The notes: generated by a model not told the origin, from the sequence alone. A stretch of DNA of 64,000 nt from Stutzerimonas stutzeri (GCF_024448715.1 NZ_JAMOHZ010000010.1:62001-126000), one strand, 5' to 3'. Positions 28,380 to 38,731 are shown, counted from the first letter of the stretch. Program-made: numbers and translations.

Positions 28380-29187
28380 CGGAGCCTCGCAACAGGTCGT
28401 CGGCATAGGCCGGTGCAGGGAAATGGAAAGGCACCGGGCCGTCTGCCGTGCCTCTCATGAACTGCTGGATACGTGGGTTGGCCGATTCGCGAAGCTCGGC
28501 AGGCGTACCCTGCCCGAGCACTTGGCTATCGCCAACCACATAGATGTAATCGGCAATGCTGGCGGTTTCGGCCAGATCGTGGGAAACCACGATACTGGTG
28601 ATACCCAGCGCATCATTGAGCAGGCGAATCAACTGCACCAGAACGCCCATAGCAATGGGGTCCTGGCCAGCGAAGGGTTCGTCGTACATGAGTATCTGCG
28701 GGTCCAACGCGATAGCGCGCGCCAAAGCCACACGGCGCTTCATCCCACCGGATAGCTCATCAGGCATCAGCTCGATCGCACCCCGCAGCCCTACTGCCTG
28801 TAGCTTCATCAGCACGATGTCACGAATCATCTCTTCCGGCAGCTTGGTATGCACGCGCAACGGAAACGCGACGTTTTCAAATACATCGAGGTCGGTGAAC
28901 AGCGCGCCGCTTTGAAACAGCACGCCCATCTGCTTGCGCATATCGAACAGCTCACGGCGCGACAGGGTCGGCAGGTTGGTTCCCGCCACCCAAACTTCGC
29001 CGCTGGCCGGCTTGAGTTGGGCCGCAATCAGGCGTAACAGTGTCGTCTTGCCGCAGCCGGACGGCCCCATGATGGCCGTTACCTTGCCTCGCGGTATGAC
29101 AATATCGACGTTGTTGAAAATGCTCCGCTCCCCGCGCTTGAAGGTGACACCTTTCAGCTCGACGGCGTTAGCGTTGGCGGCGCTCAT
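28372..29187 (-). CDS. mlaF: MlaF, ATPase of the phospholipid transporter
   Basis: ABC ATPase (271 aa) energising MlaE. Walker A GPSGCGKT at residues 41-48, signature LSGGMKRR, Walker B '[13 protein letters not shown]' and the switch His in '[10 protein letters not shown]' are all intact. It heads the compact operon mlaFEDCB (overlaps of 8, 1 and 8 nt; only mlaD-mlaC has an 11-nt gap) plus the PsiE-family gene. Also named ttg2A. Confidence 0.97.
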   Translation of the reverse strand: MSAANANAVELKGVTFKRGERSIFNNVDIVIPRGKVTAIMGPSGCGKTTLLRLIAAQLKPASGEVWVAGTNLPTLSRRELFDMRKQMGVLFQSGALFTDLDVFENVAFPLRVHTKLPEEMIRDIVLMKLQAVGLRGAIELMPDELSGGMKRRVALARAIALDPQILMYDEPFAGQDPIAMGVLVQLIRLLNDALGITSIVVSHDLAETASIADYIYVVGDSQVLGQGTPAELRESANPRIQQFMRGTADGPVPFHFPAPAYADDLLRGSDA

Positions 29188-29269
29188 TGGCTCTCCTTGG
29201 CTACAGTCTGCGAATCAGACGCCCCCCAGCTTTCCGGAGATACTTCGCGGCGACCATTTTCGGCGGCGA

Positions 29270-29278
29270 ACTATAGCA
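29270..29278 (-). promoter_or_regulatory. Extended -10 promoter of the mla operon
   Basis: Minus-strand TGCTATAGT (TGn plus TATAGT, 5/6) lies about 83 nt before the mlaF ATG. The -35 is weak, which fits an extended -10 promoter. Confidence 0.45.
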
Positions 29279-29410
29279 CCGCGCTGCCAAGCGCCCCAAC
29301 ACGCGACTGTGTCGGCGCATGAGCGAGCACATGTCACTCAGCGAGGGTTTAGCTTCGCAAGCGGCTATTCGGAACTGCAGCTTTTCGGTGAGCGGCGATC
29401 GGTTTGCCGT

Positions 29411-29416
29411 TATAAT
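29411..29416 (+). promoter_or_regulatory. Perfect -10 box upstream of kdsD
   Basis: TATAAT lies 31 nt before the kdsD ATG, so any transcript would have a leader of about 25 nt. No clear -35 is seen at 17 nt. It is divergent from the mla promoter within the same 260-bp gap. Confidence 0.45.
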
Positions 29417-29447
29417 CCCGCGTTTTAATTCAGACGATGACGTGAAC

Positions 29448-30422
29448 ATGAGCCAGAGCAGCCAGTTGATCGAGACTGCCCAGCGCACTATCCGCATGGA
29501 GATAGACGCGGTCGAAGAACTCAAGACCCGCATCGACGAGCAATTTGTTAAGGCTTGCGAGCTTATCCTCCACTGCAAAGGACGCGTCGTCGTGGTTGGC
29601 ATGGGCAAATCGGGCCATATCGGCAACAAGATTGCCGCCACCCTCGCCAGCACTGGCACCACCGCATTCTTCGTTCACCCGGCCGAAGCCAGTCATGGCG
29701 ACATGGGCATGATCACCCGTGACGACGTGGTCCTCGCCCTGTCCAACTCGGGCTCCACCAGCGAAATCGTGACACTGCTGCCGCTGATCAAGCGCCTCGG
29801 CATCACACTGATCAGCATGACCGGCAACCCCGATTCGGTGCTCGCCAAGGCAGCAGCAGTCAATATAGACGCCAGCGTTGCCATCGAGGCCTGCCCGCTG
29901 AACCTGGCACCTACATCTTCGACCACGGTATGTCTGGTGCTCGGCGATGCATTGGCGATCGCCCTTCTGGAAGCGCGCGGCTTCACCGCGGAGGATTTCG
30001 CTTTTTCGCACCCTGGCGGCGCACTTGGTCGGCGTTTGCTGCTCAAAGTGGAGCACGTCATGCATTCGGGCGACCGCCTGCCCCAGATCACCCGCGGTAC
30101 TTCTCTACGTGATGCGCTGCTGGAGATGACTCAGAAGGGTCTCGGCATGACCGTGGTCATAGAAGGCAACGGCAGCCTGGCCGGAGTATTCACTGACGGC
30201 GACCTGCGACGCACTTTGGACAAAGGCATTGATGTACGCCAGGCCACTATCGACCAAGTGATGACCCTCCACGGCAAGACAGCCAACGCCGACATGCTTG
30301 CCGCCGAAGCCCTGAAAATAATGGAAGACAACAAAATCAGTGCGCTGGTGGTGGTCGACGACAACGACCGTCCTATCGGTGCTCTGAACATGCATGATCT
30401 GTTGCGCGCAGGAGTGATGTAA
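29448..30422 (+). CDS. kdsD: D-arabinose 5-phosphate isomerase
   Basis: First step of KDO synthesis for LPS: ribulose 5-phosphate to arabinose 5-phosphate. It has 324 aa: a SIS domain (about 35-170; 'RVVVVGMGKSGHIGNKIAATLASTGTTAFFVHPAEASHGDMG', with catalytic Lys and His residues) and two CBS domains (about 205-320). The start at 29448 matches family members; an earlier in-frame ATG lies upstream of the -10 box. It is first of kdsD-kdsC-lptC-lptA-lptB. Confidence 0.96.
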   Translation: MSQSSQLIETAQRTIRMEIDAVEELKTRIDEQFVKACELILHCKGRVVVVGMGKSGHIGNKIAATLASTGTTAFFVHPAEASHGDMGMITRDDVVLALSNSGSTSEIVTLLPLIKRLGITLISMTGNPDSVLAKAAAVNIDASVAIEACPLNLAPTSSTTVCLVLGDALAIALLEARGFTAEDFAFSHPGGALGRRLLLKVEHVMHSGDRLPQITRGTSLRDALLEMTQKGLGMTVVIEGNGSLAGVFTDGDLRRTLDKGIDVRQATIDQVMTLHGKTANADMLAAEALKIMEDNKISALVVVDDNDRPIGALNMHDLLRAGVM

Positions 30423-30944
30423 GTGAACGATTTACTGCGGCGCGCCCGTAATATTCGGCTGGCTATTTTCGACGTCGACGGCGTACTGACGGACGGCAAG
30501 CTGTACTTCCTGGTCGATGGCAGCGAGTTCAAAACCTTTAACACGCTCGACGGTCACGGCATCAAGATGCTGATCAATTCCGGCGTGCGCACCGCAATAA
30601 TCAGCGGTCGTAAAACACCTGTGGTCGAACGCCGCGCGCAGAACCTGGGTATCCAGCATCTCTATCAGGGACGCGAGGACAAGCTGGTGGTCCTCGATGA
30701 GCTGCTCGCCGAACTCGGAATCGACTACGCTGAAGTCGCCTATCTAGGCGATGATCTGCCCGACCTACCGGTGATCCGCCGGGTGGGCCTGGGCATGGCC
30801 GTCGCCAGCGCCGATGCGTTCGTTCGCCAGCACGCTCACGGGGTCACCAGCGCCCGCGGCGGCGAAGGCGCCGCGCGGGAGTTCTGCGAACTGATCATGC
30901 GCGCCCAAGGCAACCTTGAAGCCGCTCAGGCCGCCTATCTCTAG
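30423..30944 (+). CDS. kdsC: KDO 8-phosphate phosphatase
   Basis: HAD-superfamily phosphatase (173 aa, tetramer) of KDO synthesis. Nucleophile Asp17 and acid/base Asp19 are in 'FDVDGVLTDG'; later motifs 'TAIISGRKT' and 'AYLGDDLPDLPVI' complete the active site. It uses a GTG start directly after the kdsD TAA, with GGAG 8 nt upstream inside kdsD. No cap domain, as usual for KdsC. Confidence 0.95.
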   Translation: MNDLLRRARNIRLAIFDVDGVLTDGKLYFLVDGSEFKTFNTLDGHGIKMLINSGVRTAIISGRKTPVVERRAQNLGIQHLYQGREDKLVVLDELLAELGIDYAEVAYLGDDLPDLPVIRRVGLGMAVASADAFVRQHAHGVTSARGGEGAAREFCELIMRAQGNLEAAQAAYL

Positions 30945-30952
30945 AGGTTTCA

Positions 30953-31525
30953 ATGCTGAGCAGAATCCGTTTCCCTGCCATCCTGCTGTTGATTGCATTA
31001 CTCCTGGTCGCAGTCGGCTACTGGAACATCCGCCCGGAAAGCTTCATGCAGGAACCGGCTGCGGCCACAGGTGAGGAATCGCCGATCGACTTTTACGTAA
31101 TCAACTCCAGAACCGTCCAGTACCAGCCGGATGGCAAGCGTAATTACGAACTGTCTGCGGAGAAAGTGGAGCACGTCAAGGCCAGCGATGTAAGTCTGCT
31201 GACCCGACCCGATCTGCATTCTTATCGCGGCACCGAGCTGCCATGGCATGTGACTAGCGAGCGCGGCGAAGTCGGCCCGCAGGGTGTGGAAGTGGAGCTG
31301 ATCGATGATGTCAGGATCGAACGCAACGATGCCAAGGGACGTCCGACAATCATTACCACCAGCAGAATGACGGTGCTCCCCGAGAAGGATTATGCCGAGA
31401 CCCGCCAACCCGTTAGAATCGTCGCCGCAAACGGTGTGACCACTGCCACGGGCATGAAAGCGTATCTGAATGAAGGCAGGATGCTCCTGCTATCCAACGT
31501 AAGAGGCCAGCATGAGCTGCGTTAA
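30953..31525 (+). CDS. lptC: LptC, LPS transport bridge protein (inner-membrane anchored)
   Basis: Bitopic protein that receives LPS from LptB2FG and passes it to LptA. It has 190 aa: one N-terminal helix (about 7-25) and a beta-jellyroll periplasmic domain ('YELSAEKVEHVKASDVSLLTRPDLHSY', 'GVEVELIDDVRIER'). It overlaps the start of lptA by 14 nt. Sequence conservation in this family is low, so context carries weight. Confidence 0.93.
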   Translation: MLSRIRFPAILLLIALLLVAVGYWNIRPESFMQEPAAATGEESPIDFYVINSRTVQYQPDGKRNYELSAEKVEHVKASDVSLLTRPDLHSYRGTELPWHVTSERGEVGPQGVEVELIDDVRIERNDAKGRPTIITTSRMTVLPEKDYAETRQPVRIVAANGVTTATGMKAYLNEGRMLLLSNVRGQHELR

Positions 31526-32060
31526 GACTCTCCCCTTTTTGTTCGGCTTGAGCATTTTTCTGTTCGGCTCGAATGCCCATGCGCTTCCCGAAGACCGTAA
31601 CCAGCCGATCCGCGTCCAGGCCGACACCGCGGAACTGGACGATCGACAGGGCGTTGCCGTATATCGCGGCGATGTGGTCATTACCCAGGGCACCATGAAG
31701 ATCACCGGCGACACCGTCACGATCACCCAAAACGAGAATGGCGATGTCGAGGTTTTCACCTCCATTGGCAAACCCGCGTACTACGAGCAGAAGCCGGCGG
31801 TGGACAAGGAAATCGTCAAGGCGTACGGACTGACCATCCAATATTTCGCAGCTAACGAGCGCATCGTCCTGATCGATCAGGCGAAAGTCGTCCAGGAAGG
31901 CAACACCTTCGAAGGCGAGAAGATCGTCTATGACACTCAGCGCCAGATCGTCAACGCCGGCCGAGCCACCAATACCGACGTAACCACTCCGCGACCTCGC
32001 GTGGACATGGTCATCCAGCCGCGCAGCAAAGACCAGCCGGCAGCGGAGCAAACCGAGTAA
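31512..32060 (+). CDS. lptA: LptA (LptH), periplasmic LPS transport protein
   Basis: OstA-like periplasmic protein forming the filament that carries LPS across the periplasm. It has 182 aa with a signal peptide cut after AHA (about residue 24) and the conserved '[39 protein letters not shown]' start of the jellyroll. The Pseudomonas protein is called LptH. It overlaps lptC by 14 nt and lptB by 1 nt (TAATG). Confidence 0.95.
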   Translation: MSCVKTLPFLFGLSIFLFGSNAHALPEDRNQPIRVQADTAELDDRQGVAVYRGDVVITQGTMKITGDTVTITQNENGDVEVFTSIGKPAYYEQKPAVDKEIVKAYGLTIQYFAANERIVLIDQAKVVQEGNTFEGEKIVYDTQRQIVNAGRATNTDVTTPRPRVDMVIQPRSKDQPAAEQTE

Positions 32061-32785
32061 TGGCGATTCTCAAAGCTCAGCATTTGGCAAAAAGCTACAA
32101 AAGCCGTCAGGTAGTGCGTGATGTAAGCCTGTCTATCGAGAGCGGTCAGATTGTCGGTTTGCTTGGGCCGAACGGCGCCGGCAAGACCACCTGCTTCTAT
32201 ATGATCGTCGGGCTGGTAAAAGCCGATCAGGGACGCGTGTTGATTGACGAGCAGGATGTCACCCACCTGCCCATGCATGGCCGTGCTCGCGCCGGTATCG
32301 GCTATCTGCCTCAGGAAGCGTCGATCTTCCGCAAACTGTCGGTATCCGACAACATCATGGCGATTCTCGAAACCCGCAAGGACCTGGATCGCAGCGGTCG
32401 CCAGCAGGCGCTGGAAAGCCTACTGCAGGAGTTCCACATCAACCACATCCGTGACAGTCTCGGCATGAGCCTGTCCGGAGGCGAGCGGCGTCGCGTCGAG
32501 ATTGCCCGTGCACTCGCCACCGCCCCTAAATTCATCCTTCTCGACGAGCCCTTTGCCGGTGTCGACCCGATCTCGGTCGGCGACATCAAGCAGATCATTC
32601 ATCACCTGAAGGCCAAGGGCATCGGCGTACTCATCACCGATCACAACGTGCGCGAAACGCTGGACATCTGCGAAACCGCTTACATCGTCAACGATGGCCA
32701 GCTGATCGCGGAAGGTGACGCGGAGGCGATCCTGGCCAACCAACTGGTCAAGGAAGTCTACCTCGGACACGAATTCCGTCTCTGA
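32060..32785 (+). CDS. lptB: LptB, ATPase of the LPS export system
   Basis: ABC ATPase (241 aa) that powers LPS extraction with LptFG. Walker A GPNGAGKT (residues 36-43), signature LSGGERRR, Walker B '[13 protein letters not shown]' and switch '[15 protein letters not shown]' are intact. Coupled to lptA. Followed by a 148-bp gap with its own promoter for rpoN. Confidence 0.98.
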   Translation: MAILKAQHLAKSYKSRQVVRDVSLSIESGQIVGLLGPNGAGKTTCFYMIVGLVKADQGRVLIDEQDVTHLPMHGRARAGIGYLPQEASIFRKLSVSDNIMAILETRKDLDRSGRQQALESLLQEFHINHIRDSLGMSLSGGERRRVEIARALATAPKFILLDEPFAGVDPISVGDIKQIIHHLKAKGIGVLITDHNVRETLDICETAYIVNDGQLIAEGDAEAILANQLVKEVYLGHEFRL

Positions 32786-32844
32786 AACCGATTTTTCCAC
32801 TCACACCGTCGCCCGGGACTAGGCAAAGGCTTCATTCGCAGGCA

Positions 32845-32850
32845 TATAAT
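32845..32850 (+). promoter_or_regulatory. Perfect -10 box upstream of rpoN
   Basis: TATAAT lies 84 nt before the rpoN ATG in the lptB-rpoN gap. The -35 is not obvious. It suggests that rpoN and the genes after it have their own promoter besides read-through from lptB. Confidence 0.4.
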
Positions 32851-32933
32851 TTGCTTACATCGGGCGTGCACAGCGCCAGCGAAATCGGAACAGGCGCGGT
32901 TGCGCCGGCAAATAAGGTTCGAAGTCCTCTGCC

Positions 32934-34445
32934 ATGAAACCATCGCTAGTCCTGAAGATGGGCCAGCAGCTGACGATGACACCGCAGCTGCAACAAGCCA
33001 TACGATTGCTCCAGTTATCCACGCTCGATCTCCAACAGGAGATACAAGAGGCGCTGGACTCCAATCCCATGCTCGAGCGCGAAGAGGACGGAGACGACTT
33101 CGACAACTCCGATCTGATGGCCGAGTCGGTTGAGAAGAAACCCGAGAGCAGCACCTCGACCGAGCAGGACACGCCTGACAATCATCACGAAGAACCCGTC
33201 AATACGGTGGAAAACCTTGAAGAAGGCGATTGGGGTGATCGCATTCCTGATGAACTTCCGGTCGACACCGCGTGGGAAGACATCTACCAGACCAGCGCCA
33301 GCAGCCTGCCCAGCAGTGACGACGACGAATGGGACTTCACCACCCGCACCTCCGCCGGGGAAAGCCTACAAAGTCATCTGCTCTGGCAGCTCAATCTTGC
33401 GCCAATGAGCGACACCGACCGCCTCATCGCCGTAACCCTGATCGATTGCATTAACCCACAGGGTTACCTCGACGAAACCCTTGAGGAGGTACTCGAGTCG
33501 TTCGACCCCGAGCTGGAAATCGAACTCGATGAAATCGAGGTCGTGCTGCGCCGAATCCAGCAGTTCGAGCCCGCCGGCATCGGCGCGCGCGACTTGCGCG
33601 AATGCCTGCTGCTGCAACTGCGCCAGCTACCCGAGCGAACGCCTTGGCTGAGCGAAGCGGTACGCCTCGTGAGTGATCATCTGGAGACACTCGGCAGCCG
33701 TGACTATAACCTTCTGATGCGCCGCATGAAGCTCAAGGAGGATGAGCTGCGCCAGGTGGTGGACCTGATCCAGACGCTTAACCCCCGCCCCGGCTCACAG
33801 ATCGAAGCGAGCGAACCGGAATACGTCGTGCCAGACGTAATCGTGCGCAAGCACAACGATCGCTGGCTGGTGGAATTGAACCAGGATGCGATGCCGCGCC
33901 TGCGGGTAAATGCCCAGTACGCCGGCTTCGTCAAACGCGCCGACTCCAGCGCCGACAACACCTTCATGCGTAACCAGTTGCAGGAAGCACGCTGGTTCAT
34001 CAAGAGCCTGCTCAGCCGCAACGAGACGCTGATGAAGGTCGCCACGCAGATCGTCGAACATCAGCGCGGCTTCCTTGATCACGGCGATGAAGCCATGAAA
34101 CCGCTGGTGCTGCATGACATCGCCGAAGCGGTAGGCATGCATGAATCGACGATTTCACGCGTCACGACACAGAAGTTCATGCATACCCCTCGTGGAATCT
34201 ACGAGCTGAAATATTTCTTCTCAAGCCACGTCAGCACGGCCGAAGGCGGCGAATGCTCATCCACCGCCATCCGCGCGATCATCAAGAAGCTGGTGGCGGC
34301 GGAAAACCTGAAAAAGCCATTGAGCGATAGCAAGATCGCTGGTTTACTGGAGGCGCAGGGTATTCAAGTTGCACGCCGCACCGTCGCGAAGTACCGCGAA
34401 TCATTAGGTATCGCGCCGTCCAGCGAGCGTAAGCGGTTGTTGTAA
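32934..34445 (+). CDS. rpoN: RNA polymerase sigma-54 factor
   Basis: Alternative sigma factor for -24/-12 promoters, needed for nitrogen control, flagella and pilin transcription. It has 503 aa. Region I is Gln/Leu-rich ('[35 protein letters not shown]'), region II is acidic (about 45-120), and region III holds the core-binding domain, the HTH and the RpoN box [10 protein letters not shown] near the C-terminus. It is the likely reader of the pilAI promoter at 11986. Confidence 0.98.
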   Translation: MKPSLVLKMGQQLTMTPQLQQAIRLLQLSTLDLQQEIQEALDSNPMLEREEDGDDFDNSDLMAESVEKKPESSTSTEQDTPDNHHEEPVNTVENLEEGDWGDRIPDELPVDTAWEDIYQTSASSLPSSDDDEWDFTTRTSAGESLQSHLLWQLNLAPMSDTDRLIAVTLIDCINPQGYLDETLEEVLESFDPELEIELDEIEVVLRRIQQFEPAGIGARDLRECLLLQLRQLPERTPWLSEAVRLVSDHLETLGSRDYNLLMRRMKLKEDELRQVVDLIQTLNPRPGSQIEASEPEYVVPDVIVRKHNDRWLVELNQDAMPRLRVNAQYAGFVKRADSSADNTFMRNQLQEARWFIKSLLSRNETLMKVATQIVEHQRGFLDHGDEAMKPLVLHDIAEAVGMHESTISRVTTQKFMHTPRGIYELKYFFSSHVSTAEGGECSSTAIRAIIKKLVAAENLKKPLSDSKIAGLLEAQGIQVARRTVAKYRESLGIAPSSERKRLL

Positions 34446-34523
34446 TGCCAGGCGACCTGGTCGATCTCTTCCGGTGGCGGGCGCGCAGCCTGTCAATTCG
34501 CACGTGGCAAAAGGAGATGCAGT

Positions 34524-34832
34524 ATGCAAGTCAACATCACTGGCCTTCACCTGGAAATCACAGAAGCCCTGCGTGACTACGTCGAGGAGAAATTCGAGCG
34601 ACTGGAAAGACATTTCGATCGCATCATTGCCGTTCAGGTGATTCTGCAGGTCGAGAAGCTCAGGCAGAAAGCCGAAGCCACGCTGCACGTTGCCGGTCGC
34701 GAAGTCGTCGCCAACGCAGAACATGAAGACATGTACGCTTCCATAGACCTGCTTGCCGACAAGCTCGACCGGCAGCTCATCAAGCACAAAGAAAAACAGC
34801 TCGACCATAACCAGGGTGCTCTCGCTCGCTGA
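34524..34832 (+). CDS. hpf: Ribosome hibernation promoting factor, short form
   Basis: Binds the 30S decoding centre and helps form inactive 100S ribosomes in stationary phase. The 102-aa length marks the short HPF (without the dimerising C-terminal domain), so a separate RMF is expected elsewhere. 'MQVNITGLHLEITEALRDYVEEKFERLERHFD' and 'EHEDMYASIDLLADKLDRQLIKHKEK' are the conserved helices. RBS AAAAGGAGATGCAGT is strong. Confidence 0.96.
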   Translation: MQVNITGLHLEITEALRDYVEEKFERLERHFDRIIAVQVILQVEKLRQKAEATLHVAGREVVANAEHEDMYASIDLLADKLDRQLIKHKEKQLDHNQGALAR

Positions 34833-34838
34833 CCCATC

Positions 34839-35303
34839 ATGATCCGAATCGAAAATATCCTGACCCCCGGACGTTCCTTGGTGAACGTACCGGGTGGCAG
34901 TAAGAAACGCGTCCTGGAACAGATCGCCAAAGTAATTGGCCAAGACCTGCCAGACCTTGATCCTCAGACCATCTTCGAAAGCCTCATTGCCCGCGAAAAG
35001 CTCGGCTCTACCGGCTTCGGCAACGGTATCGCCATCCCGCATTGCCGCATGCCCGGCTGCGTGTCGCCGCTCAGCGCGGTGCTACGGCTCGACGCACCGG
35101 TTGACTTCGACGCCATCGACGGCGCGCCGGTCGATTTGCTTTTCGTACTGCTGGTACCGGCAGCGGCGACGGACGAACACCTCGAACTGCTTCGTCAGAT
35201 CGCCAGCATGCTGGACCGTGAGGAAGTGCGTGAGCGCCTGCGCAGAGCCACCACCGGGCAGGACCTGTATCAGACCGTCGTCGATATTCAGAGCGGCAAT
35301 TAG
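34839..35303 (+). CDS. ptsN: Nitrogen-regulatory PTS enzyme IIA (EIIA-Ntr)
   Basis: Phosphoryl acceptor at the end of the PtsP-PtsO-PtsN chain; regulates K+ uptake, carbon and nitrogen functions by protein contacts. The 154-aa PTS_EIIA_2 domain has the phosphorylated His68 in 'GIAIPHCRMPG'. 6 nt after hpf. Confidence 0.97.
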   Translation: MIRIENILTPGRSLVNVPGGSKKRVLEQIAKVIGQDLPDLDPQTIFESLIAREKLGSTGFGNGIAIPHCRMPGCVSPLSAVLRLDAPVDFDAIDGAPVDLLFVLLVPAAATDEHLELLRQIASMLDREEVRERLRRATTGQDLYQTVVDIQSGN

Positions 35304-35437
35304 CGCAACGGCATGGCTGTTCGCCCCGCGTAAAGTGAGGAAAGAGACGTGTCCGTAACCTGCCGATTCTCAACCCAGCAGCGCATGCAGCACGGTTCGC
35401 GTGTTCGAGCCCGCCCCCTGACAAACCTCGCTCCGCA

Positions 35438-36295
35438 ATGCGCCTGATCATCGTCAGTGGCCGTTCCGGGTCAGGCAAGAGCACGGCACTCAATGTGCTC
35501 GAGGACAACGGCTTTTATTGCATCGACAACCTTCCCGCCGGGCTTCTGCCAGAGCTGGCGGAGCGAGCATTGCTACATACCGAACTGTTACACCCGCAGG
35601 TCGCTGTCTCCATAGATGCACGCAACCTGCCAAGTCAGCTAAAGCGCTTTCCCGAGCTGCTTGACGAGGTTCGTGCTCGGCACATTCAGTGCGACGTGCT
35701 GTATCTGGATGCGGCGGACGAGACGTTGCTCAAGCGCTTCTCGGAAACTCGGCGGCGGCACCCGCTGACGAATGAAAACCGCTCATTGGCCGAGGCCATC
35801 CATGACGAGGAGCTATTGCTCGCTCCGATCATCGACCATGCCGACCTGACGCTCGATACGACGAACCTCAACCTCTACCAGCTGCGAGATACGCTGAAAC
35901 TGCGTCTGCTGAACAAGCCTGAACCGGGCACGGCGTTCCTCTTCGAGTCCTTTGGTTTTAAACGCGGCATGCCGGTGGATGCCGACCTGGTATTCGATGT
36001 GCGCTGCCTACCTAATCCGTACTGGAAAGCAGAGTTACGTGATTTTTCCGGATTGGATCAGCCCGTCGTCGACTACCTCGCCATGCAGACCGATGTTGAA
36101 GAAATGTTCCAGGACATCTTTGCCTATCTGAACAAATGGCTGCCGCGGTTCGCCGCCAGCAATCGCGCCTATGTCACCGTCGCCATTGGCTGTACCGGCG
36201 GGCACCACCGTTCGGTCTATCTGGCGGAGCGACTCGGCCAGGCGCTGCGCGAGCCCCTGAAGAACGTTCAGGTGCGCCACCGAGACCTGGCTTAG
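35438..36295 (+). CDS. rapZ: RNase adapter protein RapZ
   Basis: In E. coli RapZ binds GlmZ/GlmY sRNAs and UDP-GlcNAc to control GlmS through RNase E. It has 285 aa: an N-terminal kinase-like domain with Walker A GRSGSGKS (residues 8-15) and the C-terminal RNA-binding domain with '[25 protein letters not shown]' and '[21 protein letters not shown]'. GlmZ-type sRNAs are not known to me in Pseudomonas, so the target here is open. Gap to ptsN 134 nt, to ptsO 8 nt. Confidence 0.95.
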   Translation: MRLIIVSGRSGSGKSTALNVLEDNGFYCIDNLPAGLLPELAERALLHTELLHPQVAVSIDARNLPSQLKRFPELLDEVRARHIQCDVLYLDAADETLLKRFSETRRRHPLTNENRSLAEAIHDEELLLAPIIDHADLTLDTTNLNLYQLRDTLKLRLLNKPEPGTAFLFESFGFKRGMPVDADLVFDVRCLPNPYWKAELRDFSGLDQPVVDYLAMQTDVEEMFQDIFAYLNKWLPRFAASNRAYVTVAIGCTGGHHRSVYLAERLGQALREPLKNVQVRHRDLA

Positions 36296-36303
36296 GAATC
36301 CAC

Positions 36304-36576
36304 ATGCCGTCTTGCGAAATCACCATCATCAACAAACTGGGCCTGCATGCCCGTGCGGCAGCCAAATTCGTTGGCGTTGCCAACCAGTTCCCCTGCGATG
36401 TCCGCGTCGGGCGCTGCCCTGCCAGCCTGATCGACGGCAAGAGCATCATGGCGGTGATGATGCTCGCCGCGAGCAAAGGCACTACCCTTCATCTGCACGC
36501 CGACGGCGAACAAGAGCAGGAGGCGATCAGTGCGCTGATCGCACTGATCGAAGGCTATTTTGAGGAAGGGGAATAA
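36304..36576 (+). CDS. ptsO: Nitrogen PTS phosphocarrier protein NPr
   Basis: HPr-like carrier (90 aa) between EI-Ntr (PtsP) and PtsN. Phosphorylated His15 is in 'NKLGLHARAAAKFV'; 'DGKSIMAVMMLAASKGT' holds the regulatory-Ser region of HPr proteins. Starts 8 nt after the rapZ stop. Last gene of rpoN-hpf-ptsN-rapZ-ptsO. Confidence 0.96.
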   Translation: MPSCEITIINKLGLHARAAAKFVGVANQFPCDVRVGRCPASLIDGKSIMAVMMLAASKGTTLHLHADGEQEQEAISALIALIEGYFEEGE

Positions 36577-36669
36577 AGCAGCTGCAAGCTAATCAGTATG
36601 CAGGCGAGCGCCGAGAGACAGTAAAGCGCTTACGCTTCCACTTGTTGCCTGCAGCTTGAAGCTTGCTGC
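36577..36669. repeat. CAAGCT/AGCTTG repeat region between convergent ptsO and pmbA
   Basis: GCAGCTGCAAGCT (36579-36591) and, facing it, GCAGCTTGAAGCTTGCTGC (36651-36669) are built from the same CAAGCT core as the arrays at 20383-20506. No T-tract terminator is visible, so this imperfect inverted repeat may be what stops the two converging transcripts. Confidence 0.6.
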
Positions 36670-36671
36670 CG

Positions 36672-38018
36672 CTACTGCCCCGCCACCTTCATTCGCTCGA
36701 TCAGCACCGAGCCGGTGTGAATGCTACTGCGTGTCTCGACATCGCAGCCCACCGCGACGATCTGCCGGAACATATCGCGCAGGTTGCCAGCAATCGTAAC
36801 TTCCTGGACCGGGAACTGGATCTCGCCGTTTTCCACCCAGAACCCGCCAGCGCCGCGCGAATAGTCGCCGGTGACCAGATTCAAGCCCTGCCCCATCAAT
36901 TCGGTAACCAGCAGCCCGCGGCCCATGCGACGGATCAGTGCCGCCTGGTCCTCATCACCGTGGGATACGAAGAGGTTATGCACACCGCCAGCATTGGCCG
37001 TACTGGGCATCCCGAGCTTGCGCCCGGAGTAGGTACCCAACACATAGGACAAGAGCTTGCCGTTCTCAACGAACGGCTTGGCGTAGGTCGCCAAACCATC
37101 GCCGTCATAAGCCGAACTAGCCAGCCCGCGCCGCAGGTGCGGGCGCTCGTCTAAGGTCAGCCACTCGGGAAACAGCGTTTGTCCCAGCGAGCCTTCTAGG
37201 TAAGACGACTTGCGATAAAGATTGCCACCGGAAATCGCCGCGAGAAAATGGCCGAACAGACCAGTCGCCAGCTCCGACGAAAACAGTACCGGGACATCAC
37301 ACGTCGGCACGGGGCGGGCGCCGAGGCGGCGAACGGCACGTTCTGCGGCACGTCGGCCGATCGACTCGGGACCGGCCAGATCACTGGCGATGCGGCTGAC
37401 ATCGTAATGATAGTCGCGCTGCATCTGCCCCTCGGCCTCGGCGATCATCACGCAACTCAGGCTGTGGCGAGTGCTGCAGTAGGCACCAATGAAACCGTTG
37501 CTATTGCCATAGCCGCGGCATCCCTGATGAGTGCTAAGGCTGGTGCCATCGGCATTGAGGATACGGCTGTCGGTTGCGAACGCTGCCGCCTCACAACGGA
37601 GTGCCAGCTCGACAGCCTCATCAGGGGAGATATCCCAAGGATGATAAAGATCCAGATTCGGTGTGTCTTTCGCCATCAGAGCCGGATCGGCGAGCCCGGC
37701 GAATTCATCCTCCGAAGCATGCTTGGCGATCGCCAGCGCCGCCGCCACGGTTTCGCGAATCGCCTCGCCGCCGCCGCCCGTAGTACTCGCCGATCCTTTA
37801 CGTTGCCCGACGTACAGCGTGATGCCGAAACCTTGATCACGATTGAACTCGACCGTCTCCACTTCCCGCTGGCGAACCGTGGTGGACAGGCCTTGCTCCA
37901 TCGAGACGGATACTTCGCAAGCGCTGGCGCCCTGCCGGCTGGCCTCTTCGATGATGCGTGCGACCTTTTCGCGTAATCCGGGCAACGCGTGCGGACCGAT
38001 CCCCTCTACTTCACTCAT
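36672..38018 (-). CDS. pmbA: PmbA/TldE, non-catalytic partner of the TldD metalloprotease
   Basis: With TldD it forms a heterodimeric protease that cleaves unfolded peptides, matures microcin B17-type peptides and degrades the CcdA antitoxin in E. coli. It has 448 aa and lacks the HExxxH motif, as expected for TldE. 'VGQRKGSASTTGGGGEAIRE' and 'NLVTGDYSRGAGGFWVENGEI' are family landmarks. The start at 38018 has GGAG 6 nt upstream; an earlier frame start is unsupported. Confidence 0.95.
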   Translation of the reverse strand: MSEVEGIGPHALPGLREKVARIIEEASRQGASACEVSVSMEQGLSTTVRQREVETVEFNRDQGFGITLYVGQRKGSASTTGGGGEAIRETVAAALAIAKHASEDEFAGLADPALMAKDTPNLDLYHPWDISPDEAVELALRCEAAAFATDSRILNADGTSLSTHQGCRGYGNSNGFIGAYCSTRHSLSCVMIAEAEGQMQRDYHYDVSRIASDLAGPESIGRRAAERAVRRLGARPVPTCDVPVLFSSELATGLFGHFLAAISGGNLYRKSSYLEGSLGQTLFPEWLTLDERPHLRRGLASSAYDGDGLATYAKPFVENGKLLSYVLGTYSGRKLGMPSTANAGGVHNLFVSHGDEDQAALIRRMGRGLLVTELMGQGLNLVTGDYSRGAGGFWVENGEIQFPVQEVTIAGNLRDMFRQIVAVGCDVETRSSIHTGSVLIERMKVAGQ

Positions 38019-38125
38019 AAAACACTCCAAACCACAGATTCGATCAATCGCAGCCAGCGAGGCGCAGCTGAGCTGCATAGCAAGGCTGCTGTTATCATGG
38101 CGGCATTTCCTACTGGACCAGCCCC

Positions 38126-38647
38126 ATGTATGATATTTCCGATCTCGACGACTTCGAGGAAAAAAGCAAAACCCAGGTCAAGCGAGAGCTGCATGCACTT
38201 CAGGACCTCGGTGAGCGCCTCACCACTTTCAAATCCGACGTGCTTGATCGCCTCCCGCTCACCGACGCCTTACGCAAGGCGTTGGCCGATGCGCCGAAGC
38301 ACACAGCGAATATCGCGCGCAAACGCCACCTGCAATACATCGGCAAACTGATGCGCGACCAGGATATCGAAGGCATCCTGGCGCTGGTCGACCAACTCGA
38401 CGCATCCACCCGCCAGTACAACGAACGCTTCCATGCATTGGAACGTTGGCGCGACCGCCTGATCGCCGGTAACGACGAAACCCTCGAGGCCTTCGTTACC
38501 GAATATCCCGACACCGACCGCCAGCAGCTGCGCAGCCTGATCCGCCATGCCCAGCACGAAGCTGCGCGGAACAAGCCGCCAGCTGCCAGCCGCAAAATTT
38601 TCAAATACATCCGCGGACTGGACGAGACACAGCGCGGGCTGCGCTGA
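38126..38647 (+). CDS. darP: YjgA/DarP family 50S assembly factor
   Basis: A 173-aa, highly charged, mostly helical DUF615 protein that associates with late pre-50S ribosomes. '[20 protein letters not shown]', '[14 protein letters not shown]' and the C-terminal '[20 protein letters not shown]' are conserved. It is divergent from pmbA across 107 bp and convergent with tldD. Confidence 0.93.
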   Translation: MYDISDLDDFEEKSKTQVKRELHALQDLGERLTTFKSDVLDRLPLTDALRKALADAPKHTANIARKRHLQYIGKLMRDQDIEGILALVDQLDASTRQYNERFHALERWRDRLIAGNDETLEAFVTEYPDTDRQQLRSLIRHAQHEAARNKPPAASRKIFKYIRGLDETQRGLR

Positions 38648-38731
38648 AAAAGAGCTGTCCGCAACGAGCTCGCTGCGATTGGTCCGCAATTCGTGTCGCG
38701 TCGGATGGCTGCTTTGCGCTTGTCATCGCTG

